DNA of 64,000 nt. It comes from Ligula intestinalis (Eukaryota; Platyhelminthes; Cestoda; Diphyllobothriidea; Diphyllobothriidae). The first letter of the stretch is position 1; the number at the start of each line of letters is the position of its first letter. The stretch covers positions 36,998,408 through 37,062,407 of the forward strand of contig JAYGXS010000001.1 in assembly GCA_036362985.1 (NCBI GenBank), in the 5' to 3' direction. This document shows positions 30,300 through 42,819 of this stretch, one piece after another. Made by a program: the position numbers and the translations under genes. Under the pieces are notes generated by a model, which did no database searches, was not told the DNA's origin, and worked only from the letters and a program-made list of their open reading frames with translations.

Positions 30300-31240
30300 G
30301 CACAAACTAATCCGACGCAGTTCGCAAAGCAAGTCAAAAGCTATGAAGGAACTGAGGAAAGACGACAAAATTATCAACAATACAAGCGAACATGCGAGTC
30401 CCAGGAAGCGATTGAAAAGAAGGAGAATCGATGGGTGAGACAGCAAAAAATGATCATTCTACCCGCTAGTGAGGGTCAATCGACTGTCGTGATGAACCGA
30501 AAGGACTACAATGAGAAAATCGAGGCTCTTCTTGATGGCCAAAACTTTGCAGAGCAGCACTGAACTTACGAGCCAAAGCAGGATCAGATCGACTGACCTA
30601 GATACTGCCGACGCAAGAAGGTGATCATAGAGAATAAGCAGCGTCAAACAAAAGTAACTAATGTCGCTATAGCTCGATTCGATGGTTTGGCAAAGATAAA
30701 TAAGACAAATGTCCCAATAAGACAAAGTGTTTCTTTAAAAGGCAGTCCTACATATAACTCGAAAAAGTGGATGTAAACAAAACTGAAGTTCCTCCAACTA
30801 TCCCTGTTTGACCAGTCTATTAACTCCTCGAAAGGCGTCGAGGTCGGACGAAATTGCGGTCTGTTTCAAGATGACTTCACTATTCACATCCATCCCGCCG
30901 AATTCAGAGCAAGAATTCTTGTGCACAAGACTTGAAGAGACATAAAACGAGGATCGGAGTTTACTCAAAATTGAACACCTCATCAGGCTGTTTGAATTTG
31001 GCCCAAGCGTACTTCGCCTACAAAAAGCTGACAGATAGATAAAAGAAACGTCAAGGGGCTCCGCGATTTCCGTTTTAATGGCAGAACCGGTCCTACAGGA
31101 GCTAGAAAACACTGCCTTTGCCCAAGATGAGCCTGTCTTTCTGGAGTGGAGTCAAACACTTAAGGAGGTATTAGTTACCCATTTTCCGTCCACGAGGAAG
31201 CCGTGCAATGAAAACAAACAACATTGGATGGCCATACCCT
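30300..31240 (+). mobile_element. Penelope-like element P4 (RT N-terminal half), plus strand
   Basis: Plus-strand PLE reverse transcriptase relic. Blocks in order: QQKMIILPASEGQSTVVM and RKDYNEKIEALL (30440-30540, the N-terminal PLE block), then EIAVCFKMTSLFTSIP (about 30850, the F-D-V-T-S-L-F motif in which the catalytic Asp reads Lys), HLIRLFEF, and at 31035-31110 IKETSRGSAIS, LMAEPVLQELE, corresponding to the Q-x-x-G-T-P-M-G-S-P-x-S block. Several stops and frameshifts are present. Beyond about 31240 no PLE homology is visible. It faces P3 head to head at about 30295. Confidence 0.75.
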
Positions 31241-31244
31241 GCAA

Positions 31245-32840
31245 AGAAGGCAGCAAACGACGAAGCCAGTATCCGGCGGTAAAACTTGAGGCGCCGATTC
31301 CAATTAATGTCCATTGACAGAATCTATCAAATTTCTTGACAATCTGACTTCAATATTCAACGCGACATGCAGACAAAGTCTACAGGACTTAAAGAACGTT
31401 ACAACTGGCACCTCTAAAAGCAAAAAGACAACCAAGGGCCGCGAAAAGTTTTGTCTAATACTGCTAACAAAATTAGTGCGCTGGAGGGATGGTCTCCCAG
31501 GTAGAAAATACGAACAGCAGAAACACCACGGAACAAGCGACAGATAGAATGCCAACGGAAGACCCGGCAAGTTCCACACCACCGTTATTGATCCTACAAA
31601 GGCCTACAGCACTGAACAATGGCAGAGTCCAGAACATCCCGAAGAAAAAGAGATGTCTCGGAAGTTAGAAAACCGCAAAAACTCAGCAATGGTGTCACAG
31701 AAAACGTGTCAGCATCAGAGGTTCTCCAGTTGGCAAACGGATGTGAAGGCGGTCTTTATGTTTTTACCAGCACTAACAGCTGAATACGAAGTGCCAGGAA
31801 ACACCATTAACAGTCAGAGTCTTGATGCTGTGAGGCACTTATTTTAAGTGGGATGTACAACCTGAGATGTATAAACCTTGTAACCCAAAACCTAACACCA
31901 TTCAGACCATGACCCTTAGACCGGTACCCCGTGTTAGCATCAACACCACAGTATAATGCAAAGGACTGTCGTCCTGACAACGCTCATTCAGAGCGCAAAC
32001 AACTTGGAATTTCACCAAAACCAAAAAGTAAGCCCAACAACTTAAATTGCAGGAGAAAATTTTAAACACACAGGTAATGAAATTGACTGACCCGTTCAGT
32101 GTCTTAATAATGGTGATGGAGCGACCACATCTCAAAGATGAGAAGCCGGGATCTGCTGAAGTGAATTTTCTACGCTGTCGAATGGGCGCTCGTTAATAAA
32201 AAAGGCCTATAATTCCTTGAGGATCTCATTTATGCGTTTCCTGAGTAACCACTGAGACTGCAGCACAAGATCGATAGGGATAGTACTCCATTTTAAAGGC
32301 TGGAACAATATTCTATCGGTGATGAACGCAGACCAACAAAAACTACATATGAAGAACAGGTTAAGCATATAAAACAATTCATTACTCAGCGACATTAACA
32401 CAGAACCATACCTAAAACAGTGGCTTCACATAAGCTTGGAGGTTGAGAATAAAATAAAAAAATAATTGTCGGTTAATAAAGTCAGTAGGACTAAGATCCG
32501 TGAAAGGGTGAATTGAGGCGTTGACTGATCCCCTGCGGATCTCACCACAGCGTCCAAGGCCTGTGATGCACGACGGCAATGGACGCCCCAACATGGTTTA
32601 CGGGGAAGTTGACTATTGCGTATTTCAAACCAGACGCTTCCAGCCCCGTAAGGATTTCTAGACTAAAGGCAAAATAAGTAAAAAAATTCTCCGAGAGGTA
32701 AAAACTATTAATGATGCATATAAAACAAGAAGGCCAATAAATCATAAAGAAGGTAAAACTGAATGGAAGAAATAGCGAAACAGTTCATCGACGTCAGTCT
32801 CAGTAAAAATTTTAAAAAATCAATGAAAAGGTTCGCGTTC
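31245..32840. other. Unassigned spacer
   Basis: Mixed sequence with many short frames and no recognised domain, possibly decayed continuation of P4 in its first few hundred bases. No repeat boundary was identified. Confidence 0.45.
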
Positions 32841-32845
32841 CAGGT

Positions 32846-33140
32846 ATCTGCATGGGTAAGGAAGAAAACTTTTCGAGCACCGGTTCAATAGATTTATTGT
32901 CCTGAGCTTTCGTCTTGCAGGATTCTACTGACAGCTAACTGCCCCCATCCCTTTTTATAGCTGTTTCTAACGCCCTGACTACTCGATTATTTCTGACAGT
33001 TGATTGGCCTATGGCCACTATAATTACCCTTGTTTTTTGCTACTTCTCACCTCTAAAGAAAGACTCCTGCAAGAGTTCGAAAGCTCAGGAAAATAAATCT
33101 ATTGATCCGGTGCTCGACAAGTCTTCTTCCTTATCCATTA
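32846..33140. mobile_element. Two Penelope-like 3' ends (P5 minus, P6 plus), head to head
   Basis: The outer ends are near-identical inverted copies. On the minus strand 32911-32846 reads GAAAGCTCAGGACAATAAAT, CTATTGAACCGGTGCTCG. On the plus strand 33079-33130 reads GAAAGCTCAGGAAAATAAAT, CTATTGATCCGGTGCTCG. Both have a recognisable stem II (GACTC/GAGTT in P6) before GAAA, but the CTGANGA half is eroded. The central 100 bp is unrelated. This is a small palindromic insertion made of two severely truncated elements. Confidence 0.75.
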
Positions 33141-33144
33141 AAAA

Positions 33145-34925
33145 TCAAGTTGCCTCAAAAGTGTACATACACCCCGGGGTTTAGCACGTGAGAGGCAAAA
33201 ATGACAACACGCAATCCAAATATACACGAACAACTTTGATGAAAACAGAAGAGGAAACAGGATAAAACTCGGAAAACGTACGCAAAGCGACCTCGCATAA
33301 ATGCACACGGTATGGTAATTTGCCGGGACGTCTCATCCTGAATCATGCTCAAAGTCCAGGAAGACGTATTCACATAGTCGTAAGCTATGAAGGCTACTGC
33401 ACCAGCAGCTTGCGCATAAACTGCCTTTGTGACAAAACTACAGCCTCTATACAGTGTTAAGGCATTTGAATAACGAGTTACCCGCGGATTGCAAACGCAA
33501 TGTTGTTGCTCACCTCAAACGAATTTTCAATTGGCGAGCATGCACTGGGCGGTACTGTTGGAACCAACTTCGTGTGAAAGAATGTATAATTCTAAAGATT
33601 TAGAGAGAAACTGAAAATACTAGCTCAGAGCCAATTTTTGCCGTCGATAAGTTGTAAAGGGAGTCAGTGACTCGTGGTTCCAGCAACTGCAAGTAAACAT
33701 AGTCTGCAGTCGCTGATAGAGCAGCTGATATGACTAAGAACAGATAAAATATGCTCAGAAGAGGATTTACAAGACAAAAATACAGTGATACACCACAACA
33801 CACGCCACGAAGACCCCGACACACATAAAGATATCATTTAGAAGCACCCTGAAACGTATGGTGCAGATACAGAAGCACAAGACTCTACAAAACTGTGCGT
33901 AAAACCAGAGAAATCGGTGGCTATTTGCAACGATATCAACTCCTAGGCATCGCCTTACACCTGCGCCAAGCTGCCAATATCTTAACTTATCCGCCTAATT
34001 TTCAGCCTAGTAAAATTCTAGTGATATATACACCCTAGATTTATTTTCTTACACTTGCTTTCACTCCCCCGTTTTAAAAATTTAAAATGACATGTGTCTT
34101 AACAGCTGTTCTGTTGGTGGTTTTTTAAATGTTTGTCAACTTTTATAAACACCGGCGTCGATCACTTATTGTTCAGTTCGTTTTTTCCTCGGCCGGAGTA
34201 AACCACATTCGGGGATATTCCTTGCATGCGTCCAGACTATCTGTGTATAAATTATAAACAAGGCAAGGAAGACAAGCTGAGATCCCGAGGTTAGATTACG
34301 AGATTAACTAATCTCGTGATCTTCGCCTTGTTCAAATTTCCATTTGGTTAAATTATATTCAAGTCTATTCTCTTAACCAATTTTCCGGAATAACATGGAT
34401 TAAGATTTCACCTCCCAGTGTCGCCATATGCAGGCAGCCTCGTCTCCTAAGTAGCTTCACTCTCAACCTGAATGCAAAAATCGTGAACATAAGTTCGTCC
34501 TTCCATTTGATTTTCTGCTTTCGATATTCCGCGCCTCGCTATACTTTGCACATCGCCATAGCTATGATACGTTCTCCGGTAACTAGCTTGCTTCTAATAA
34601 CTTTGAATAACCACTTGTTATAGAGCAAAAATAATTTATAGCAACTGGTGATAAATATAGCTCGAAAAAGCTCGGTGGCAATGTAAAAACGCTCACTCCT
34701 TGCTTCAATCCTAAGCATTCTGATGATGATCGCGATGGGCTCCCCACGTGTATACTTACGTTCCATGAGCGACAGTGTTCGCTCCTTCAAAACTCTCAAA
34801 TCCGATTAATTTGATACCTTTTCCTGAATATGCCTAAGGAGTTATCTGTCTCAATAGAGCAGCAATATACGCTTCTTCTCAAATGAAATTTTATTTGGCT
34901 GTAAGTAGTCCGGCTGAGAACTTAA
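33145..34925. other. Unassigned spacer with one strong hairpin
   Basis: No recognised coding sequence. An inverted repeat at 34294-34321 has ACGAGATTA and its complement separated by two bases, extendable to 13 bp with one wobble. Confidence 0.5.
34294..34321. repeat. Tight palindrome, 9-13 bp arms
   Basis: ACGAGATTA (34298-34306), loop AC, TAATCTCGT (34309-34317), with four more outer pairs including one G-T wobble. No known function. Confidence 0.75.
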
Positions 34926-34929
34926 CTAT

Positions 34930-36390
34930 GAAACTGGACCACGGCCTTCTTGCCGGCTGGCACGCTGCAGCAGGTTCCTACTTGGCGATATAGCGTTCGC
35001 ACGCAGCTGCGTTTGTGTGAGACGGGATGGTTGCTTAGGTAACTCAGAACACGCGAGTTATTCGTTACTTTCTTCTAAACTGTGGTTTTGAGGTCCTTAC
35101 CGTTTTTCTTCGAAGTAGCACATCGAAAAACAAAAACTAGCGGTCGTTTTCTTCCTCCATCGTGAACTGGATGTCGAGGACGATTGAGTTCAAATTATCT
35201 GTGAAGTCCCTAACCTTGTCTCGACTAATGATGGGACATGGTGGCTAGCCTGGGTGATAGCGGTCAAAAGCCAGCGCATCCAGTCGTCTTACTACTGCCT
35301 CAGCAATTAGGCCGAACAACAGAGACTCCTTTGTTATATCTCTTACTTTTTCGTATACGGTTCCATTGAACGTAAAAACGTGCTCAAGCAGTGCTTCAAA
35401 GTTCAACCATATGTCTTATTTTGAACTTTCTGTCCACTTCTTTGGAATTCTATTCTAACACGGGTAGGAACTGTTTGAACTGCAAGGTATTGCATTATCG
35501 AAGTGAAAAGTAAGGTCACAAAGAACGATAAATCATTTCAGAATTTGTTAATCGGATACTCTGCAGCCTTTGCATGAATTATTCATCTAAGTGGACGGTC
35601 ATTGAACAGCCCTGGGCTAGAAATTTGAGAATTCGGAATTGCCAATTGGCTAGGCCAAATGTTGAGTGCCTCTGGAGAACACGATCGGTTTTAGGGAGTT
35701 TTGTGGTTTGGGTGACCATAGAATCGCGCAAGCGCCGTATCCTTTGGTTGCATCTTTTGCCAAACAATGTGTGTTATTGCCTTTGACTTCCGAAGATTGA
35801 CGAAGACTTCCTTGTTGATGGCGCTTAGTAGGGTCTTCATCACGCCATGTTCCCGAGGTATATAGACAGTTCTATCACCCAAAAGTGTTCAACCTTATTG
35901 ACATATTCCTCCTTGTTTAGAATACCTGTCGACTATCCTTCGTCGGCTAGAAGTAGGACAATGTTTTTGTCGGCCTCCAGTGTTCGTAGTGCTTCGTTTT
36001 CTGACTTCCAGAGCGTATTGCATTTTTTTGTGGGACATCAGTCTGAAGGATATTCGCTGTCATAACAGATTTCGGCTTTCGTCCGGAATTGGAGCTTCGC
36101 GAATGATAGATTCCGCAGCCACGATGAAGTCAGGATTACTGTTTGCACTCCTCTCAGTTGTTTGGAAGACAGATTGTGAACGATATTGGCGTGCCAGACT
36201 CTGACATTCTTTGCGTTCAATTTGATTAATTTCTGCGTCATTTTGGCAGCACGTGCATCTCGAATGAGTCTGGCGTTGAAAGGTATGGTAGGATGAAAAT
36301 CATTTGTCAGCACTTCTGCGAGGGTTGTTGAGCATTTGACTGCCACCCTTGATTTTTGCTGTGTACTTGCGCAAACGTAGGTGGCAATCC
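34930..36390 (-). mobile_element. Penelope-like element P7 (most of RT), minus strand
   Basis: Long minus-strand RT relic. Right to left: NIVHNLSSKQL (36170-36210, N-terminal block), LEADKNIVLLLADEG and LNKEEYVNKVEHF (about 35880-35980), PKDTALARFYGHP, STFGLANWQF and LKFLAQG (about 35610-35680), RLTNSEMI, then HVFTFNGTVYE-like residues (about 35350), LIAEAVVRRLDAL (about 35300), FTMEEENDR and SHKRSCVRTLYRQVG (about 35000). The order matches PLE polymerases. Stops and frameshifts are frequent, and the GIY-YIG domain and 3' end are absent. Confidence 0.75.
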
Positions 36391-36394
36391 TGGA

Positions 36395-38730
36395 TTAGAA
36401 CCCGAACGGTTTTGTGTAAGTTTTGCAGGGCCATTTATCAACCTTACTAAGCGTTGACTGGAGACTTATACAAGAGGCATCTCGGCAGAGTATTTGAGTC
36501 TAGATGAGCGTACTTTGATGCCTGCCGATAGGAAAAAGGATTCTCAACGACGTGCTGATTTAAGCACTTCTCGCCCAAAAGTATGCTGAATGGTCAAAAA
36601 TATATGAAACACAGGTAAATGAATAGAAGATGGGAAAGCGCCCCCTGGAACCAGTTATTTATTTACCCAGCGTATCGACTGTCTTTGTGGTGAAACCGGC
36701 GAACGGGTTATCACGAGACTGCAGGAGCCAGAACTCACAGAGTGAAGGACGGACAAGCTTTCCTTGGTAGCAGCTCACGCATTCTTGCCTCGACTTTGAA
36801 CGCGTGCGAAATGTAGGCCGAGGGATCCATTTCACGGCCTGTGAAATCATCTGCAGGCCAAAAAGCCATGGCGAAAATTATTTGTACCCCTGTCGCTGCC
36901 TGCTACGTCCGGTTTATTGCCCTCATCAACCTTCCTGTAGGTTGAAATTGTCACCCACTTTCGATCTTTGGACTGTTCAAGACCCAATCATTATTTAACT
37001 TCATTATAATATTAAATACCATTTAAAAACAGAAAATTGCCTACTAATTTCAATTGAGTAGGCGTTGCTTGATGCATTTCGCTTGGACCGACGGAGCACT
37101 CTCCGTGAGGTCGCATGTGACTGCTGACCCTTCGGTTTCGAGCTTGCTTTCGGTTCGAACTTTTTCCAGGTTCCTCCCCAAGTTAAAGCGCCATCTTTCG
37201 CATGTACGTAAGAATTCCGTCTACCATTCTAAGCTCGGTGCCTATGAATAGACGGTACTCGGTGGACTGTGAGTGAATTCGCCAACACACAGTTTGTCTT
37301 GTAATACGTCGGCTCCTTGGTTCCTTAAGATCTTCCATCGTTGCTTTGAGTTTCTTGGTACAGTACATCTTGGCAAGTTAGCAATTTAATGCAAGAATTA
37401 TCGTTAGCTGGGGAGGTTCTTTATTTACCACCACCATTCGTCTACGAACGCCCGAACCTCGTTCATGGATCACCCTTCTAGCCAGTACTTTTAAAATGCA
37501 CATATAGTGCAATTGGATTTATTGATCGTATAGTAAATCATGTACACGGGGGTAGAATTTGTACCTTAGAACTAATTTATCTGATTTATCGGTTTCATTA
37601 AGCTTCTTTTCGTTAGCCTGAAAAATGTGTACTCGGTGAAGAATAGCTACTTAAGCAGTATGAACCTTTCATCCTGATGGTCGAAGGCCTTTGAAATTCA
37701 AATTTATTTATAGAAACGATGAATTAAAGATATTATTTCGTCCAATTTGTTGGTACGAACTTATGTCCGTTCGAAATTTGCTACTTCAAAAATGGCCCCA
37801 TTCTCGTTTATAAAACATTTGTACTTATAAGGAATTTCAAAGCTAGGAGATTTATACTGATAGAGGGTCGTATCTGTCTGTGTATTATAATGGCTTAAAA
37901 AGTCTACAACTTAGTCAGCACTAATTGCAAAGTGTTATGATTCCTGGATGATGTCTTCTAAATAGTTCATATACATGTCGTATTTAAAGTACATGAAACG
38001 TATCCAGCATACCATTAGAAAGGTCCAATGCTACTCGCGAACTAAATATGTTTGGGAACTGAACCATAATTCTTCTTTAACTGTTACATTTATAGAAGAC
38101 TTAATTTGCTACCAAACGTGTAAAAGGAATAATAAAAAAATGAATTAGTAATAAGACTGCCCCCTATGCGCATTCCTGTAGTGCTTACTTTACGATTTAT
38201 ATGTGCGAGTTATATTTAGCCAGTATCCGACACTGATTATACTTTGCTGCTTATCAATTCCCTTTGGCTGAATGTACAGTTGGAACCTGACCTCAGACAC
38301 ATTTGTCAGTGGTGGTTTAGTCAAACTATGGTCCTCTATTGCTGGTTGCTTTTTGTTATACTTGACTCCACATGCTTAATTCCGTGACCTTACATGACTG
38401 CAAGAAAAGCTTTTTGACGGAAATATTATTAGTTTTGACCTTATACCATATATATTCGGTTACCTTCCTGCCATTATGTTTCATCCATAAAAGTAAAGTT
38501 ACCCCGTCTTCGTATAACAGGATCCAAGAGTTAGTGTTTACGGAATGGGATAACATGCCTTAACGTTATCCATCTTTCTGTTATTCGAGTCTGACGTCTG
38601 TGTATAGAGCATAGTGATGCCCACTTATTCCAACCCTTGTAGATCGTGACACCCGAGGTAGTTGAAAGATGTTTCAATCATGGATTCAGAGGATAACAAT
38701 TTAAGTAATCAATGTGATTATCCCCCGGTC
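36395..38730. other. Unassigned, AT-rich spacer
   Basis: Short frames only (for example 36659-36850 minus and 37183-37368 minus), without recognisable motif. No repeat structure was found by reading. Confidence 0.5.
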
Positions 38731-38754
38731 TAAACCGGGAAGACCACAGGCGCA

Positions 38755-38940
38755 TGACTCAATGGTTGTAGTGTTGCACTTTTAATAAGTGGGTCACGGG
38801 TTCGACCCTCGGGTGATGCAGCACCTGCGGTTGGGTAATGGCTTGCTGATGATGGCTAATAATCCAGAAGTGACCATCCCGGATTTCTTAGTCTTGGTTG
38901 GTCATGTTCTCCTCTTCCAGAGTCCATTTACTAAGTCAAT
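38755..38940 (+). repeat. tRNA-like short repeat, single copy
   Basis: Head at about 38752-38822: GCATGACTCAATGG (A-box-like), an anticodon-like arm GCACT-TTTAATA-AGTGG, B box GGGTTCGACCC and ends GCAT/ATGC that pair as a partial acceptor stem. The would-be anticodon is TAA. A non-tRNA tail follows (CACCTGCGGTTGGGTAATGG). It is more like a tRNA-derived SINE or tRNA pseudogene than a functional gene, because the D arm is long and the acceptor stem is incomplete. Confidence 0.55.
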
Positions 38941-38944
38941 GTGA

Positions 38945-39980
38945 TTCAAATTACCAACAAACCGGTAATGAGGATGTGACTGACGTGGATTTAGTAGTTG
39001 ATGGTCAAGTAAACTGAAATAAGTAAAAGCAATGGGTTACTGAAGTGAGACCTGTCAAGTAATATATTTTCCGTCGCGTTAAAACCGTGGCCTCTATGTA
39101 ACGCAGCCCAATCTGTCTTTCCAACTCCTTCAGTTCGAGCCGCGGATTTCCGTTGACAGGATTTCCGAAAACGTTGTTAAACGTCCGTTGCAGCAGACAA
39201 GCTTACCGGAGCTCGCTTTCGTAAAAGCGAGATTAATGATTATCAGTATCAGTCTACTAAAGGAAAGATAGACGAAGGTCTTTGAGCTTTCTATTAGTAA
39301 CAAAGTGGCTAGAATACGTGGAAAGAAAAGAAAAATGAAAAAATACTTCAATGACATGTTTGCAAGCGAAGAGCGAAAAGCAGATGGATTCTAAATAGTT
39401 ATAAAACATGTCTACTCGCTTAGCAAGAGTAGTTACTAAGTATGTGTTATAAGTACGTGTAATACTCTCCCTCATGAGTCAGATTGCCTTCAGTGGGTAA
39501 AATGTTTGGTGCATGTCCAGTTTGGTCTTGAACGTGTTCCTCTTTGGGAAGAGGTTGACCGAGAGAACTGAAATGAAAATTCATCCGCTCACTATTAAAA
39601 AGATGAGCAGATGAGTGGCCGTTGAGTTGAAAAAGGACCTTTTAGGGTTCTTTTTCAAACTTCAGCAATACCACTCACAAAACCGCATGGCGTAGTCCAC
39701 TCATGAATGTTCGTTTTGTGTGGAATTTCCTTTTTCACCGCTTACTGACTCACGGTCATGCAACTTCGGAGTGAGCGTGTTACCGAATTGTTTACCTGCA
39801 GACCCTTGGCTGACTCCCACTCGCGAACACGCACGCATCCAACTAGTCATTGCCGCCCAAGGGCCGCTTGAACACGCCAGCAGCAGCACGCCGATGCAGC
39901 ATAGGTGACTATACACAAAATTTCATCGGATAATGCAGCACACCAATTGGACACCAACTGAGCATGTTCCACGATAGTTA
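38945..39980. other. Unassigned spacer
   Basis: No recognised feature. Overlapping short frames near 39700-39916 on both strands have no motif. Confidence 0.5.
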
Positions 39981-39985
39981 AAGAG

Positions 39986-40320
39986 CACAATTGGGATAAC
40001 TAAATGAACTAAATCTGCCAAACCAACTTAATAATTAAGTCAGCCTAGTAGTCATTCTGGTGGATTCTAGATGATTGCTTAGGAAATCCTGCTTGGGCAG
40101 TCAAATTGCTCTCGCATTGGTTGATTCCATGTGAGCGGCAAAGTTGGGCGGGTAATATCGATCCAAGTATGATTAAACCCACGGTGTGAAGCGCGACATT
40201 CGTAGCTCAAGTGGGTAGAGCGTTGGCTTTGCTAGAAGGCCACTCTCCTATGCGACTTCAAATCCCGCCAAATGCCGCGAGTTTTTTCACAATTGGGTCA
40301 ACTAAGTTAAAGAGCAGTTG
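39986..40320 (+). repeat. tRNA-headed repeat (family S) with multimer-type junction, plus strand
   Basis: Starts with a tail piece (CACAATTGGGATAACTAAAT, 39991-40010) that runs straight into the unit start (CTAAATCTGCCAAACC), exactly as expected at a head-to-tail junction. The body (CTAGTAGTCATTCTGGTGG, ATTGCTTAGGAAATCCTGC, GGGCGGGTAATATCGATCC) leads to the tRNA-like head (about 40195-40275; A box TAGCTCAAGTGGGTAGAGCG, B box ACTTCAAATCCCG) and the tail GTTTTTTCACAATTGGGTCA. Confidence 0.75.
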
Positions 40321-40684
40321 CCACCACTGTCTCACTCTATCTGTCTCTCTCTCAGGCATGTCTGGACGGATTGAACACCAACCCCGCCTTCGCCAATGGC
40401 CACTGCTGCCTGAGATATCAACTCAGAGTTCTATGCACCATTACTCCCTCATTCCGGTACCTTGAGCCTTTTACGTAAAATGTGAGATTTCGACCTGATG
40501 ATCGTAGTGCTCCGAGTACAAACACTGTTCGGATGCTACAATTTCAGTCTCCCGTTCCGTATCAATGCTTGTAAGCATGTAAGTGCCTGCAAAAGTTCTA
40601 GGTTTAGTTCTGAGTTTCAAAGGGACGGCCACATTGGATAACCCAATCGGTTAGTGCAAATCCATCATATATATATTTGTGCAG

Positions 40685-40880
40685 AAATACATAATCGACC
40701 AAGACAGAGGAGACGGAACTGACCATTTTTGACTTATGATCAATCGTCAGCCAGCCATACCGAACCCCACAGGAAGTGACTTCCAAGGCTCATACCCACA
40801 ACCTTGTTGGCTAGAAGTCGAACACTCTAACCACAGCATCATAGACTCCTTGCCTTGCCAATTTCGATCGAAAATGTACA
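40685..40880 (-). repeat. tRNA-headed repeat (family T), minus strand
   Basis: On the minus strand an A-box-like GTGGTTAGAGTGTTCGAC (40830-40850) and a degenerate B box are followed by a body ending GGTCAGTTCCGTCTCCTCTG, TCTTGGTCGATTATG. The same 3' module recurs at 40985-41075 and 41985-42165. Confidence 0.6.
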
Positions 40881-40984
40881 GACGTAATAACAAATTGACG
40901 CTCACCGATCGGTATTGAACTCAGTCACCCCGTTGGACCTTGGGGCTCGCTCTCGAAACTCGGCAGCAGTTGCTCAAAGGCAAG

Positions 40985-41080
40985 CATATTATAGGAAGGA
41001 ATACATTATCGATTAAGACAAGGGAGACTAGAATGGCAATTTCAGGCTTATTAACACTTATTAGCCAGCTTCAAATGCTT
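40985..41080 (-). repeat. tRNA-headed repeat (family T), headless 3' module
   Basis: Only the 3' module is present (minus strand TTGCCATTCTAGTCTCCCTT, GTCTTAATCGATAATG). The tRNA-like head is missing. Confidence 0.55.
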
Positions 41081-41984
41081 AAACGTCCGTCGCTATGATA
41101 ATAGCTGTAGGCCTGGTAGACCAGAGTTCGGAGCAACTTAGCTTTTCAACTGTAGTGTGGTTGCTCCTATAATTTAGGATAATCTCAACATTAGAGAATT
41201 TCCCACCAACAATTTTTGCGAGGCTTTCATCAGTTAGACTTCGTATACGCACGGATAGAAGTGGCAGGCGGTATCCGACTGCCTCTTCAGGAGTAAAATG
41301 CATGGCTGGGAAGGCATGCATCAGCCTCTACCACAACCATCCAACTTCGCAGTCTTTTATGGTGACAAAGATGGCCACAGTTGTAGCTTGGGTGTCTGAA
41401 AAACCTCTTCTGCTAGTCGCTGCAATATTAGTTAGATGAGAAGTCCTGGTATTGCTCAGCCCAATAGGGTGTTTTGAACCTGACTGCAATTCATTTTGTT
41501 GAATTGACTGATATTCTTTAGACTAAGTTTGAGCAGTTCCAGAAAACGCTGCGCTGAAATCTCCAGAGGTTTTTCCTGTAAACATCCAACTAAATCATGT
41601 AGTTTTGGAGAAAACAGGCCATTGACGTCAAAAGGTCAGCTATATTCACTATTCACTACTTTTAAATCAAGGAGCCTGTGAAGGAATGTGTGAGGGTTCA
41701 GATCCACGAATTAGTTGTGCCATGTGCTTGTAGAAATATTCAACTAAATGTTCAGTAGTTTATCCTCAGCGGGCATACGCTGTATGCACTTTTTGGTATG
41801 CATGTGCGATAGGGAAGCAGCAAGCCTCATCAGCCTGCCTTCAGCTGACCTTCAGAAGAACGAGCTCATTAATATTTTACTTGATAGCTGCTACTTGTAC
41901 TTTTATTGGGCCTTCATCGAGAGGAGTATAGGCCTCCCGGTTACTGAATATTACATCAGCTTTGTTAACATAGTCATATTTAGG

Positions 41985-42165
41985 CAGATAGTATTGCTGG
42001 CAAAGACAAGGGAGACGGGACTGGCCATTTCTGGCTTACTAGACCTCGTCAACCAGTTATACCCAGCAATAAGTAGTGCCTCACCCGAGCCCCGAACTTG
42101 CAACCTTTCCGCTCAAAAGCAAACGCCCTAACCACTGAGCTTTGCCAGCAATACTAGCTGCCTAT
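41985..42165 (-). repeat. tRNA-headed repeat (family T), clearest copy, minus strand
   Basis: Minus-strand head (about 42090-42160): GGCAAAGCTCAGTGGTTAGG (A box), GCGTTTGCTTTTGAGCGGAA (anticodon-like arm), GGTTGCAAGTTCGGGGC (B box region, altered). The body contains GAAATGGCCAGTCCCGTCTC, CCTTGTCTTTGCCAGC. The last bases repeat the start of the head (TTGCCAGCAATAC / TATTGCTGGCAAAG), which may be a target duplication. Confidence 0.65.
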
Positions 42166-42369
42166 CCTACCAGCTGCTATGGCTGTCAGAGCCTCTACCG
42201 AGGCCCGAGGCAGAGCGGGACAGATGAGTTTCGTTAGCGGTCGGTGAATGTTCATCAACTAGTAGTCAGTTTTGCTTATTTGTAACTATACCCATGAGTA
42301 TGCACTGGAAGGCTGGCATCTCAAGATATATAATTTGAAGGCAATTACCTTCTTTAGGAAAACAAAGTA

Positions 42370-42815
42370 ATTTTAATGCGTAAATTTTCGACGCTGTTTC
42401 CCAGATTATCGTCAAACTTTAGAAGATGTGTAAAGAACAGTTAAATTTCAAATGTGCTTAAACATCAGTAGTCAGTTGGTGTGAGCGCTAACTGGTGGCT
42501 GTCGCTTGCGTCAGTTTTTATTGATCGGATATCGTCTGTTTCAGTTTACGCTGAGATTTTTTACACGGCATTTAACTCGATATACGGGTTGATGCTTGAG
42601 TCATCAGAGTGCATGGCCTCAAGATAATTTCAGCCTTATCTAGAGGGGCAAAGTCCGCGTTTTGTTCCATGCGAAGTTGTGTCCCATATCAAGGCTCTGC
42701 CTGGCCACCTGGGACAAATTTTCACGTCTCTTCACTGCCAGCTGATTTTCATGGATTCGCTTAGAGATGGATTTTCCCATTTGGCCACACTACACACCAT
42801 CACATGAGTATCGAT
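42370..42815 (-). mobile_element. Penelope-like element P8 (GIY-YIG and 3' end), minus strand
   Basis: The minus-strand frame reads CGQMGKSISKRIHENQLAVK, RRENLSQVARQSLDMGHNFA, WNKTRTLPL and, after a frame change, EAMHSDDSSINPYIELNAV (about 42560-42790). This is the C-terminal two thirds of a GIY-YIG domain, with G-Q-x-G-K/R-S and the H-E-N block; the GIY tyrosine lies in decayed sequence. The 3' UTR (42370-42480) is homologous to those of P10 and P11 and has a decayed hammerhead-like core (TGACGA ... GAAAATTTAC). Confidence 0.75.
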
Positions 42816-42819
42816 TTCA

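Noticed and set aside
32846..33140. LTR retrotransposon or MITE suggested by the inverted ends
   Set aside because: The inverted ends match Penelope-like 3' ends found elsewhere in the window, and no TG...CA or transposon-type terminus or target duplication was seen.
36659..37368. Possible retrovirus-like or LTR element remains
   Set aside because: Short frames lack protease, RT or integrase motifs, and no long direct repeats were seen.
38752..38822. Possible functional tRNA-Leu(TAA)
   Set aside because: The acceptor stem pairs only partly, the D arm is irregular and a non-tRNA tail follows; better read as a tRNA-derived repeat or pseudogene.
40195..40275. Functional tRNA genes at the heads of family S repeats
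   Set aside because: A box and B box are present, but the distance between them is too long for a class I tRNA, stems do not close, and the same head recurs inside a dispersed repeat.
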